Below are positions 15,635-26,506 of a stretch of 64,000 nt of DNA, one piece after another. The notes beneath the pieces are model-generated. The model saw only the letters and a program-made list of their open reading frames with translations, was not told the origin of the DNA and searched no databases. Each line of letters begins with the position of its first letter. The stretch's first letter is position 1. The translations under genes were made by a program, and so were the position numbers. Source of the stretch: Batkoa obscura (taxonomy: Eukaryota > Entomophthoromycota > Entomophthoromycetes > Entomophthorales > Batkoaceae); NCBI GenBank assembly GCA_030770535.1, contig JASVEC010000002.1, positions 1,240,001 to 1,304,000 of the forward strand. Reading direction: 5' to 3'.

Positions 15635-18600
15635 TTGAAATTAATTTAAAATTACACTTAACTATAACAGAGGGAAACTTAGTTAAATCTACTGTTGAAA
15701 TATCGCAAAAGAATAAAAAACTTAAATTTATTTAATAAATACTACTCTTATCTTTTATATTATATGCTACACATCAAAGAACATTTAAGTATTTAACTGG
15801 TTATAAAAGCTTTATTTTTAAAACATCTACTATCTTTTTAAAAAGTAATTTCTTTTATTTTAACTAATCCTATAATTAAATAATAATATATTACAAGAAC
15901 TAAAACTAAAACTAATAGAAATAGTAAAACATTACTTAAATATTTGTTTTTATTACAAAATACTATATTTACTTTCAGGATAAAAAATATAAATAGTTAA
16001 GATAAAACATAAGATGAAAAATAACGCAATTTCATCTTTATTATTTCATCTTCCCTATCTGCCGTAACTACTTTATATTAGTTTTTGATTTTTTGTGTTT
16101 ATAAATAAAGTTATTTAAATCTTGAAAAGAAATAAGCCTACTAAATGGCTTATTAACTAAAGACAAAAACGTGGCTAAAAGTTGATGTGAGTAGAAGAGT
16201 TGAAAATAGTAGGGAGGAAAACAGTTTAAGTCCGATTGTAGTGGCTTTTGACTGAATCAGTCGAAAAGCAACATTTTTATCTTTATGCTCAAATTTATAA
16301 AAGTTTGTTATAAATGAGATGAAATAAGAGCTAAGGGGATGTAGAAAGGTTATTGAAAGAGAGCTTATAGTATTAAAATGTACGATCCAAAGCTTGATTA
16401 GATAATAAGGGATTGGGGCCAAGGTAAAGAATAATGAAAGGTATTTGCTCTCTTAAATCTAAAAAACAACTTAAAACAATAACTCAAAACTATTTGTTAA
16501 GCTATTAAATACAATATATATGATAAACATCATTTTACTATAAATGCTCATTTACAAAATAAAAACTTTGAATTTCCGGTTTCATTTACGTAATATTTTA
16601 TGAAATACTTGGTATTCATAAAAGAGTTGCCTTATTTTTTAATTGATTAATAGGTTTTGTCCAAGCAACGTAATTGTATATAAATACATACTACTTTTAT
16701 AAAAGTTATATAGATTTTCACTGATATTGATTATATATTTCAGCTTTTAGTTTTTGTTAATAAATGAATGATTTTTTTAATAGTAAAAAATAAAATAAAT
16801 ACTTTTGATTTAAAGTAAAATAATAAGTGTCGTTAATAAAATAAAAAACTACTGTTTTGTTAAATTCTTCAATTTATTAATTTTGGGTTTATTTTTACAC
16901 CAAAATATTTAGAAAGCCGTTATTTCAAAAATATACGAAATAGTCATTTACGAACTTATATTTTTTCTACTTTAATTAAATATTTTCAATTATTTGCCAA
17001 ATTTAGTAATAAATTATTTATAAATACAATTAATGGTTTTTTAAGTATTATAAATGAATCAATTCTATAACTTAAACCAAAAAATGCTTATCTTTATTTT
17101 GAGTTAATAAGTCTATTAATGAACAACATCTCCATACGTGTTTGGTAATAGAAACCAAGTAAAAATAAGCTAAAAAGATTATAGAGATTTTATAATTTTA
17201 AACCTAAAAGCCAACATTAATAAAATGTGCTCATATATTCGAAATCAAAAGTAGTTATATTAAAAAAGTTATTTAGCAAGATTTCGGTTAAATTAATTGA
17301 ACATTTTTCTAAATAATTATAATGCGGTTATGATTATTGATATTAAAATAAAAAGTATAGTTATGATGACAGAAGATATGTCGTATTTTTAGACATCTGC
17401 GTTTTGCCTTTTAAAGCATGATAAGATTTCATCTTATTACCTCATAAGCTCTATCTATATTATTCCTTTTTTAACATTATCTGCCTCATTTCCTTCCATA
17501 AAAAAAGGCGTTTGAGAACATACAGGCTCTTTCAAAGTTAAAGAAACATTTTGGTAGTTGTTCTATTTCCCATATCTATATGGATTTTATAACTAATTAA
17601 TAAATGTATTGAATAATAATAAGTAACTCTGAAAACTTGCTTATTATTATCCCTTAGTATTATAAAATGATTTCATTTTAACGAAATTTATTAATTGTCA
17701 TGTTAAAGCGATGCTCCAAAATATATACTTGAGCTCTTTACAAGTTATTTTAACTATTTTTAGTTGTATTTGAGTTTTATGTTTAACAAACTTGCTAAGA
17801 GAATTTCAAAAGAATGAAATATTTTAATTTAATTAAGATAATACCATCTATAAAATAGTAACGCTTTAATAATACTCAATTAAAGAACAACATTTTTGGT
17901 CATGCAATAATGATTTAATGTACAAATACAATATTAATAAACCATGGTTTTGGCTTTAACCCTTATTGATAATTGAATTATTAACTTTTCAATCTTCAAA
18001 GCAAAATATAAAAGTGTTCAAATAAAAATTAAAAACATCAAGATTTGTACTAAAAAGCAGAGAGAAGATAGAATTGGGAATTTTAATATTATCTAAATGT
18101 ATATGATCTTATTTCTGTTAATTTAAATATTCTTTTTCAACTATTAGATTTACAAAGTAAGCATAGAGTTAAAGAGGTAAGGCATCCGTATATAAATAAA
18201 TCGATTTCTTTTTTAGTAGATGAGTTAAAAGTAGATAAACAAAAATGGCAAACTACAATAATAAAATAAATTTAGGATAAATAAAAATATCTTAATATAG
18301 ACAATTGAATAAAGGGTAAATTGAAGCTTGATAATATGAGTTAGTTTAAAAGCTCGGGTTAAATTAAATACTAAATACTACAATTCTTCTGTCTTTTGCT
18401 TAGTTTTAAAATAATACATATTATGATGTTTTTTATCTGGCTTTGTTTAATAGCTTTTTTAGAGTTTTATGTTATATAAGAAATGAATAAAAAGTGAAAT
18501 TAAGGGGTTTAATTTTTAATTTGAATCAAGCTTTCAAACTTATATTAACAAATAGATACTATAAATTTTGTAATAAATTGATTGAAAAGAGATTCTGAAT

Positions 18601-18718
18601 TTACTCATTTAGAGCTAACAAATTCAAGTTCTAATAAGACGAAAAGTAGAACCACATCTCTATGTGAGCTAAAAAGGCGAGTTAATTTAAAAAAGTATAA
18701 AAGTAAATAATCTAAATA

Positions 18719-19087
18719 TTAATAAAAACAATGATAATAAATACTAATTAAATATTTTAATTTAAGAGTTATGAATAATGGAAATAATCGAACTTGTATT
18801 ATATCCATCCAGCGTTTATAATAAGTAAACAGTATTAGAATGTAATGTTCAAAACAAGCAATAGATGCATTTTTAGTAACATTACTAACTAAAATATCAC
18901 TGCTAAATAAATTACAATTCTCAATAGTATTATAATTAAATACTGATATATCAAAAAGTATAGATAGATAAATAGATAGGCAGCAACTAAATGTTAGAAA
19001 AATAAAATAGTTTGCTATTATTTTATTAATAATTGGGCAAATGTTATACTGATATAAAATGAAATACATAAATAGCAAAAAACTCAT
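18719..19087 (-). CDS. Doubtful ORF, 122 codons, Phe/Ile-rich hydrophobic
   Basis: Open frame beginning MSFLLFMYFILYQYNICP with several hydrophobic runs and two Asn-X-Ser/Thr sites. The composition simply mirrors AT-rich DNA, so the hydrophobicity is weak evidence. A frame this long without stops is only slightly improbable at this base composition. No family is recognised and no neighbour suggests a role. Confidence 0.2.
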   Translation of the reverse strand: MSFLLFMYFILYQYNICPIINKIIANYFIFLTFSCCLSIYLSILFDISVFNYNTIENCNLFSSDILVSNVTKNASIACFEHYILILFTYYKRWMDIIQVRLFPLFITLKLKYLISIYYHCFY

Positions 19088-19718
19088 TACTGCAACTCTA
19101 ATTTATTTTAAGGCACCAATATCAAAAAAATATAACATCACATGGAATAATATAATAAAGAGCAACTCAATTCCGATTCATGCATTTTTTCGTTATTACG
19201 AAACTTACAAAAAATTAAAAAATAATTTCGCAAATTTGTAATAAAATACAAAAATAGGATTTTTGAGCTTCACAATCGATAATCTTAGCTCAAAGTTATA
19301 ACTGTTTCAATTCTAATGCGATATTCTTAACGCTATTTTTTAGAATTAAAAATCCGAGTAAAAATGTTTTTTAAAGCTTGGTCCTATACTTTCTTCAACT
19401 TTTTGCCTAAGCTCTACTCTTAAATGATGGCTAAAAGGCTTAATGGAAGATAAGTTAATAGTATTATAAAGTTTTATTTATAATCCTTAAAGAATAAATA
19501 AATTAAAATGTAAATGACTGATTTCAAGTTTAATAGGGGTGGACATTGACCGTTAATGTACATAAATGGAAAATGATTTGATAATTTGTTTGAGGTAAGG
19601 AAGTATATAAAGCTAAGGTAAAGCAATTTATTGATGTTAATCTTATTTATAAAATTACAAAATCATAAAATTTTATTTTGTATTTCGATCTCATTATTTA
19701 TCTATCTGTTTATCTATA

Positions 19719-21203
19719 ATGTTACTAACTTATTTTATTCTTTTTACATTCGCTTTATTCTACTATATCAAAGTAAAATCCAAACCAGATGCCCAAATCC
19801 AACATTTATCTAGGGGCAACGGTTTCTTTACTTCTCTATTTAATTTTATAAAATATCCAAGCTTAAAAGCAATGAGACTGAATTATTGGCCTTATCTGTT
19901 TAACTCTAAGTCTCCTATGTTAAGTTGGTATTTAGGCAAATGGTGGGTTGTAATAAGTGATAGCACCGATATTAGTAATATCTTTAAGAATTATAACCAA
20001 GTTGAAAAATTGTTGTTTTCAGAAATATCTAAAGATTTATTAGTCGTGGATTATATGGGTGAAAATGTATTGTATAGTCATACAGAATCTTGGAAAAGAC
20101 ATAGACGTATTATCAACTCTTGCTTCCATAAAGAAATTAATGTCAACAAATACGAAAAATCGGTCAAAAGATTAATGATTCATTTAAAAAAGAGTAGAAA
20201 TAAATCCATTGATGTTCATGATTTGATATCTAAGACTACCTTAGATATACTAGGTAACACCATCATGGGTTTTGATTTGAATTGTTTAGATATTGAAGAA
20301 GGTGAATATTCCAAAGCTTATAATTTAGCAGCAGCCGGGGTATCTAAAGATATTTACTTTTTTTTCCCAATATTAGAAAAACTCAATTTAGAATCACGAA
20401 TAAGGGAAAGAGAAGCGGTTCATAAATTCCGTGGTTTAGTTCAATATCTTATTAAATTTAAAAAACTACAAATGTCAAATAATCCAAATAAACAGGAGGA
20501 GGAAGATAAAGTTGACATGTTAAGTTTGATGATCGAAGCAACTATGCAAGAAGAAGTTCATAAAAGATTGACTGATGATGAGCTTATTAACAATATCGTT
20601 GTGATGTTTGCTGCTGGACATGATACTACTGCAAATACCCTTAGCTTTACTTTATACCACTTAGCAAAGAATCAACATATTCAAGATAAAGCACGTAAAG
20701 AAATACTTGAGCATTTTAATGGTGATTCAAAGTATCCGACAATGGATATGGTTAAAGAAATGAACTATGTTGAAGCTATTATTTATGAGAGTATGAGGGT
20801 AACACCAACTTTGCCGCAAATTCGTCGTAAGCTTATTAATGATTACTCATGTAATGACGGTACCTATTTACCAAAAGGGACGAATATAATCTTACAGTCT
20901 TATTCTATAATGAATGATCCTAATATATGGGAAGAGCCCAGTACATTCTTACCAGATCGATTCTTACAAAACAATCAAATTAACAAAGCTAAAATGAACA
21001 ATTGGTATGGTTTTGGTGGAGGTTCTAGAATATGTATTGGACAAAACCTTTCAATTATTGAGCAAAAAATACTAATGATGTGCATTCTATCTAAGTTCAA
21101 AATCACACTACCATCAAACTCAATTCATTCCGATGATATCATTACCTCTAAAGGTGTAGTCCTTAGGCCAATCAATTTGCACTTGAATTTTCAAGAATTG
21201 TAG
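19719..21203 (+). CDS. Cytochrome P450 monooxygenase, microsomal type
   Basis: Haem-thiolate monooxygenase of 494 aa in one uninterrupted frame; substrate unknown. Residues 1-18 form a hydrophobic ER anchor. Visible signatures: C-helix WKRHRR (about 125-130), I-helix AGHDTT (299-304), K-helix ExxR as ESMR (357-360), meander LPDRF in place of PERF, and the haem loop FGGGSRICIGQNLS with the thiolate Cys at about 439. Length and motif order are normal. The ATG at 19719 is preferred because it precedes the anchor directly; an upstream ATG at 19631 is in another frame. A TATATAAAG box lies at 19604-19612, about 110 bp upstream, though such strings are common here. The gene is isolated between two gene-poor stretches, with no obvious cluster of biosynthetic partners. 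Confidence 0.95.
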   Translation: MLLTYFILFTFALFYYIKVKSKPDAQIQHLSRGNGFFTSLFNFIKYPSLKAMRLNYWPYLFNSKSPMLSWYLGKWWVVISDSTDISNIFKNYNQVEKLLFSEISKDLLVVDYMGENVLYSHTESWKRHRRIINSCFHKEINVNKYEKSVKRLMIHLKKSRNKSIDVHDLISKTTLDILGNTIMGFDLNCLDIEEGEYSKAYNLAAAGVSKDIYFFFPILEKLNLESRIREREAVHKFRGLVQYLIKFKKLQMSNNPNKQEEEDKVDMLSLMIEATMQEEVHKRLTDDELINNIVVMFAAGHDTTANTLSFTLYHLAKNQHIQDKARKEILEHFNGDSKYPTMDMVKEMNYVEAIIYESMRVTPTLPQIRRKLINDYSCNDGTYLPKGTNIILQSYSIMNDPNIWEEPSTFLPDRFLQNNQINKAKMNNWYGFGGGSRICIGQNLSIIEQKILMMCILSKFKITLPSNSIHSDDIITSKGVVLRPINLHLNFQEL

Positions 21204-22317
21204 ATAAATCTATTATAACTTATTAATAAACTATTTTTTATAACTTCATTTTTAATTAATTATTTTACCAAATTTGGTTACTCCATTGTCTTTTTTAAAG
21301 TCCACTTTTAGCGTTTAGTAATAACTACCTCAATGCTCATGCTTTCTTTCATCCAGTTTAGTTAAAACCCCTCTTAAATTAAATTTATTTTACTGAATGT
21401 TATGACTCCATTATTAACAGAAGTCATCTAACTTTAGCTGATAGATTAATTTAATAGCTTATTGCCCAAGCAAAAAACATGATCATTTTTCAAAATAAGG
21501 TGGCTTTCTGACAAGAATTTATTCAAGCAGAATTGTTTTATTCTAAAACTTTTATTTTCATAAAAATTGTTTTATAAAGCTAAAATCAATAACTAAGTTT
21601 TTTATTTATATGCTAAAATTAAAAAACAAGTTTGAATTTCTTTTCAAAAACAATGTTTTACAAGGGATTGAACTCATACATTAGGGGTTTTCACCATATT
21701 TTGAGAGTATAAAAACATTCGAATTTTTTATTGTTTAATAGTTCTTTTCATATGATTTAGTTTAAGTCTAATGTTTAGATTTTTTTCAGTTTTAATTTGG
21801 CACAAAAATTGTAAACTGTGCACAATATTATGCAGTCGACTTTTTGCTAAACTAAAAAAACCAAGGGTGTTTTTTACTTCAGAATTCAGCAGCTAATTAT
21901 CTTTCCAATTTTACCCTGATAAAAATAGACAATAGAAACATTCATATACAAATTTTGCAAAATTTAGAAAATCAAGTTGAAAGAATATTTTAAAATTGAA
22001 TGAAATTTAACTTGCCCATTTATTTTTTCAATTTCAAGTCAAGCAAATAAAATGCCCAAACCTTTGAATTGAGAAGATTAAAAGTTGTTTAAAGTGAAAT
22101 ATTTCACTTAAAATATAGCCCCTACTTTAGTTCGATTAAATAAGCTTAAAAGCCAAGCTTATTTTAAAAAAAGCACCACTCGTCAATACAATATGATGAT
22201 AAATCTCTATTAATGTTTTTATAAAATAAGTCTATATAACTTTTTAGCACTTATCAATTTTCGAATCTTATTTCTTACCCAACTTTTATGGGGTAGATGC
22301 TAGAATCAAGAAAAAAT
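21204..22317. other. Intergenic region, 1.1 kb
   Basis: AT-rich spacer with no recognisable gene or element. Its last 45 bases (TTACCCAACTTTTATGGGGT at about 22275) match sequence upstream of the second I78 copy (about 24300). The ancestral duplication therefore reached beyond the identical core. Confidence 0.5.
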
Positions 22318-23040
22318 TTAGGGTGGGTTTCAAAATGGCGACAAAATTTAAACATTTAAGGGGAAAGTTAAACTAAGGCTTAGTGAAAAAATTAGTTAAA
22401 AAATAAACTATAAAAGCATAAAAAGCAAAGTTCAAAGGAAAAGAAAAATTTTAATTTAATTATGTACTCTAATTTATTAGTTCAAGTAAGTAATACCATC
22501 TAGCTTAATTAATAACTATTGACATTTCTTTTAGCTTTTTATCTTTACTCTATCATTCCTTGTTTGTAATGGTGATGACTCAAGCTCAAATGCCGCTTTT
22601 GGTTTAGGCTATGGTACTCCAAGCTACGCTAATCAAGGTTACTTACGTTACTTTCCTATGCCAATTCCAATTTTAAATTTACCACCTACTACTAACTATA
22701 ACGGTGGAAACACAAACAATTATAACAGTGGAAATACTAATAGTGTAAAATCTTATGTTGGAAAACAATTGATTTTGAATGGAGATACTAATACTTCTTA
22801 TGGATCAAATGCTGTAAGTTTAATTTTAGATTACACTAGTTTAACACTAATGTATTTTATAGGTATATGAATCTAATTTACCTAATCCATACCGTATTGT
22901 TAAACCTGGACAAATGGTTACTATGGACTTTGTAGAGAACAGATTAACTATACATATTGATTCTAATAATATTATAACTAGCGCTGGCTATAACTAATAG
23001 TATAATTTATTTAAATAAAAAAGTAATAAAATTAACAAAC
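22318..23040 (+). repeat. Direct repeat, left copy (723 bp, apparently identical)
   Basis: Bases 22318-23040 match 24546-25268 with a constant offset of 2,228 and no difference noticed by eye, introns and untranslated sequence included. The match starts at TTAGGGTGGG and ends at TTAACAAAC. Sequence outside these limits is related but strongly diverged. Confidence 0.95.
22462..22997 (+). CDS. Secreted I78-family peptidase inhibitor-like protein, copy A
   Basis: Three exons: 22462-22485, 22535-22813 and 22863-22997, with GTAAGT donors and TTTTAG/TATAG acceptors, giving 145 aa. The N-terminus (MYSNLLVQLFIFTLSFLVCN) is a signal peptide. A Gly/Asn/Tyr/Pro-rich linker follows (TNYNGGNTNNYNSGNTN). 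The C-terminal 65 residues fit the I78 inhibitor pattern: SYVGKQLILNGD at its start, then RIVKPGQMVTMDFVENRLTI and IDSNNIITSAGYN, where the family usually has a VxRPG, TxDxRxxRLN, DxxGxIxxV order. Known I78 members inhibit subtilisin/elastase-type serine proteases. The usual terminal Cys is absent. Role here is inferred: protection against self or rival proteases, or modulation of a host's proteases. Confidence 0.75.
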
Positions 23041-23087
23041 ATTTGATTTTTTCACTTTTTATTTATTTTAAGAATCACTATACTATA

Positions 23088-23188
23088 AGGGGATGATTTT
23101 TTTGGTTTTATTACTTTTTCCATCTTTTAAGCACTGTTTGAGCAGAAAAATTGTCAGTAAAATTCTTAAACAGAAAAATACATCCCCA
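23088..23188 (-). repeat. MITE-like element family A, copy 6, with TATA target duplication
   Basis: 101-bp element, AGGGGATG at the left and CATCCCCA at the right, flanked by TATA on both sides (23084-23087 and 23189-23192). The paralogous site in the intact MAIP1-like gene has a single TATA (25313-25316) and no element, so the insertion boundaries can be read directly. Confidence 0.9.
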
Positions 23189-23331
23189 TATAATGATTTG
23201 GACCATTTTAATAAAGAATCCTGTTTTTGTATCTTAATACTTGATCAATATCACTCAACTTAGAGGGTTCTGTCGATCCTTCAGTGTGTTTTCTCAAAAA
23301 TTTTACTATTTGAAAGGTAAAATTTTAATAC

Positions 23332-23428
23332 TTGGGGGTGTTTTCTTTGACTTCATTACTTTTTCATTTTTAAGCGCTATTTAAGCGGAAAGATTGTTAG
23401 CAAAATTCTTAAAAAATATATCCTCATT
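23332..23428 (-). repeat. MITE-like element family A, copy 7
   Basis: TTGGGGGTGTTTTCTTTG at the left, ATATATCCTCATTTA at the right, with core GCGCTATTTAAGCGG intact. It lies at the far edge of the MAIP1-like fragment, where the alignment to the intact gene fades. Confidence 0.85.
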
Positions 23429-23848
23429 TAGTGTTTCTAATGTATAAATACATTTTTTCATGACAGCCCACTAATACCTTTGGAATGCTAGTGGATCAAA
23501 GTAAATAAATAACATGTATTGAGACGCTTATAAAGAAGATAAGCTTTATATAGCATATTACTGACAAAAATATTATTCCCTTTGTCTAGAAAAAAACATC
23601 ACACTCATTATTTATGTTATCTAAAAGGAAGTTCTTAGAAAAAAACCAACTGGTACGTCTTTCTTATTTCATTTTTTTCCCTATTATTTGTTTAATATAA
23701 AACCTAGATAATTTACTAATAAAAGTTTCAGAAACTGTAAAAATTTATGACTATACTCTAAATAAAATCATAATAAAAATTAAAGAGCAAGTTTTTTACA
23801 ATGATTATAAGTTTCAAATGTTTTCATTTGAACAACTAGCCTTTCAAT

Positions 23849-23954
23849 ATATGGGGCTGTTTTTTGGCTTCATTACTTTTTCTATCTTTTAAGCACTATT
23901 TGAATAGAAAATTTGTTAGCAAAATTCTTAAATATAAAAATACATCCCCATATT
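23849..23954 (-). repeat. MITE-like element family A, copy 8
   Basis: TATATGGGGCTGTTTTTTGG at the left and AATACATCCCCATATTA at the right. Full length. Confidence 0.88.
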
Positions 23955-24330
23955 ATAATATAATGGTAAAAAGGGTATTTTTTGTTACTTTGTTATAGTT
24001 TTAAAGATCTTAGTTTAAACCATCTTTTTAAAAAGTAAGGTATTTTATCAAGCAGTGTAATTATAAAAAATATGGTATATGACTAACATGAATTTAAAGG
24101 CGTGAATCAGTATATGTAAACCATTTCCCGAATTACTAACCATTTTTTGATAGCTGCTAGAACTGAGAAATGATTCTCATGTTCACACCAACTCATGTCT
24201 TCAAATCCACATTATTTTTAATCCATCATATTTATCAAATAACTGTAGGAATTTTCAAAATAAAATTATTAATGCTCAAATATTTGAAATATTGACCTTT
24301 TACCCAACTTTTAGGAGTAGACTTTAAAAC

Positions 24331-24539
24331 TATAAGGTTTTTTCAAAAGCTTTTGAGCATTTTTTGAACATCATTAAAAAAATAATTTTGCATCTATCAA
24401 AGCATGCTAAATTAAGACTAAAAATAAATGAATTTTGAAAATTTAATTAAATTATCTATATTTAAACATTCTGGGTTATAGTAAATCTTTATTCAAGTGC
24501 TTAAAAAACATTCAGAAGCTTTTGAAAAACCCCTCATAA
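24331..24539. repeat. Second MITE-like family, single copy (about 209 bp, long TIRs)
   Basis: Terminal inverted repeats of about 30 bp: the left end reads AAGGTTTTTTCAAAAGCTTT and the right end read in reverse is GAGGGGTTTTTCAAAAGCTT. Both continue into related T-rich sequence. The interior is AT-rich and non-coding. The matching flank of I78 copy A lacks it (about 20 bp there, about 225 bp here, between TTACCCAAC and TTAGGGTGGG), so it inserted after the duplication. The ends ATAAGG and CCTCATAA suggest a short AT target. Confidence 0.75.
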
Positions 24540-24545
24540 GTTACA

Positions 24546-25268
24546 TTAGGGTGGGTTTCAAAATGGCGACAAAATTTAAACATTTAAGGGGAAAGTTAAA
24601 CTAAGGCTTAGTGAAAAAATTAGTTAAAAAATAAACTATAAAAGCATAAAAAGCAAAGTTCAAAGGAAAAGAAAAATTTTAATTTAATTATGTACTCTAA
24701 TTTATTAGTTCAAGTAAGTAATACCATCTAGCTTAATTAATAACTATTGACATTTCTTTTAGCTTTTTATCTTTACTCTATCATTCCTTGTTTGTAATGG
24801 TGATGACTCAAGCTCAAATGCCGCTTTTGGTTTAGGCTATGGTACTCCAAGCTACGCTAATCAAGGTTACTTACGTTACTTTCCTATGCCAATTCCAATT
24901 TTAAATTTACCACCTACTACTAACTATAACGGTGGAAACACAAACAATTATAACAGTGGAAATACTAATAGTGTAAAATCTTATGTTGGAAAACAATTGA
25001 TTTTGAATGGAGATACTAATACTTCTTATGGATCAAATGCTGTAAGTTTAATTTTAGATTACACTAGTTTAACACTAATGTATTTTATAGGTATATGAAT
25101 CTAATTTACCTAATCCATACCGTATTGTTAAACCTGGACAAATGGTTACTATGGACTTTGTAGAGAACAGATTAACTATACATATTGATTCTAATAATAT
25201 TATAACTAGCGCTGGCTATAACTAATAGTATAATTTATTTAAATAAAAAAGTAATAAAATTAACAAAC
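24546..25268 (+). repeat. Direct repeat, right copy (723 bp, apparently identical)
   Basis: Same sequence as 22318-23040. It is preceded by the long-TIR element and followed by the intact MAIP1-like gene in opposite orientation. Confidence 0.95.
24690..25225 (+). CDS. Secreted I78-family peptidase inhibitor-like protein, copy B
   Basis: Identical in exons and introns to copy A: exons 24690-24713, 24763-25041 and 25091-25225, 145 aa. Only about 145 bp upstream of the ATG is shared with copy A. Beyond that lies a different promoter-distal sequence containing the long-TIR element, so the two copies could be expressed differently despite identical products. The stop lies 50 bp from the end of the convergent MAIP1-like gene. 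Confidence 0.75.
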
Positions 25269-25277
25269 GTTTATTTT

Positions 25278-26506
25278 TTATTCCTGATTTTTATCATAGA
25301 TCTTATCTATACTATAATGATTTTTAAACCATTTTAAAAAGGAATCTCGGTTTTTGTATTCTAATACTTGATCAATATCACTTAGCTTCCAATTCCATTC
25401 GTCTTCAGTTATCTTACTAACTTTTGAAAAGTTAAAATAATCTGAATCAAAGGTAAGTATAAACTTTCTACGTGATGTATCATCAACGATGATTGTTGTG
25501 GCATCCGATAACTTGTAATTAACATCTGCGTCACATTCTACATATAATTTAAACTGGGTTCCTTTCTTTAATTCTTCAAGTATTTCATTTCGATTGCTAT
25601 TGTCAGTTTCCTTGTTGAAAGCAATTTTTTTATTAACAATGATTCTACATGTAAACAAAAACAAGTTAAAATAATTCTCATTGTGGATCGAATAACCTTC
25701 TTTTGGTCCAAGGGTAATGAAAACATCATTTATGTATGTATTGTGTATGTTTAAAGCATTAATTGCCACACTTCCTTTTTCTTTTTTGACTTTTTCTAAC
25801 TCTTTGGAATAAAACTTATATAAATCTTCATCCATCATGCTTTTTAAACTCTCTTGATCACCCAAACTTAAGCTTTGGCATAGCCTTTCGAAAGCTAATT
25901 GAGCTACGAAATAGTTTATAATAATATATAATATAACAAATAATTACAATTTACCTCCCATAATAAATTCTTGTTCAAAATACCTAGAGTCTATAGCATA
26001 CAACTTTAAAATCCATTGACTTAGCATCCTACTTAACCACAAGTAAAACCTTGCTGGGAAGATAGGCAATCTATTAAACATGGGACTTAAAATATAATTC
26101 ATGTTGTTAAACCGATGCTTTTGGTTTCCATATAGCCAAGCTACATTAATTTAAACTCAGTAAATTAATAATCTAAAATTAAATAAAATTACGAAACAAA
26201 ATGACATCCGTTGTTTTTTCTGGGGGTGGTGGTAAATTGTCTTCTTGTCCTGGGTTGCTCACTGGTCTATCAGGTAGCTTGTCAGAAATTGATGGATCGT
26301 CTAGCTAATATTTTAATGCTTTAAATCAATTCTAATTTACTAATAATGAATTATATTACATTTGTCTCTTTGATATTTAAATAAGATTTATTGATTAAAT
26401 TCCTTTGTGGGTTATTTAGTATATGAAACTCTCTTTTAATGAGTTTTTGAGCTACGCTCTTATATAATGGGGACTGGACGTAGTAATATATTCTTTTGCT
26501 ATTCAT
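25278..26506 (-). CDS. MAIP1-like mitochondrial protein (Tim44-like domain)
   Basis: Four exons. Exon 1 is 26360-26506 and exon 2 starts at 26304, followed by exons ending near 25970 and a last exon down to 25278; protein about 330 aa. The N-terminus is basic, low in acid and contains KREFHIL, suggesting a matrix presequence. A Pro-rich stretch (LPPPPEKTTD) follows. Then comes YFEQEFIMGAQLAFERLCQS followed by LSLGDQESLKSMM, the start of a Tim44-like fold. The tail has ILTFDSD and EDEWNWKLSDID, which matches the metazoan MAIP1 ending (YEFQRE then PDWTIARIEH). MAIP1 binds the m-AAA protease in the inner membrane and assists EMRE maturation. Tim44 or Mba1 relatives are the alternatives. The function in this fungus is inferred. 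Confidence 0.7.

Larger units (their letters stand above)
14214..19718. other. Gene-poor region, 5.5 kb
   Basis: No recognisable conserved gene across this AT-rich stretch between HRD3 and the P450. It contains five intact or partial family A elements at 14.6-15.6 kb and two short open frames of doubtful status, listed separately. The segment 16.1-16.45 kb is visibly less AT-biased than its surroundings and has an 89-codon open frame on the minus strand (16153-16422), but nothing in it is recognisable. Confidence 0.6.
23041..23430 (-). pseudogene. Decayed 3' fragment of MAIP1-like gene, invaded by MITEs
   Basis: Downstream of I78 copy A the sequence aligns with the 3' end of the intact MAIP1-like gene that follows copy B. 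Shared anchors are ATACTTGATCAATATCACT (23240s against 25360s), a CCATTTTA..AA.GAATC block, and an ACTATTTGAAAGGTAAAA-like block. The fragment has many substitutions and indels and lacks the rest of the gene. Two family A elements sit in or at the edge of it (23088-23188 and 23332-23428). It dates the underlying duplication as much older than the identical I78 core suggests. Confidence 0.75.

Noticed and set aside
16153-16422. 89-codon hydrophobic minus-strand frame as a gene
   Set aside because: No recognisable motif, splice partner or conserved neighbour. Kept only as a remark on base composition.
22318-22327. TTAGGG at the start of the 723-bp repeats as telomere-like sequence
   Set aside because: Single occurrence in each repeat copy, no tandem array, and located within internal gene-bearing DNA.
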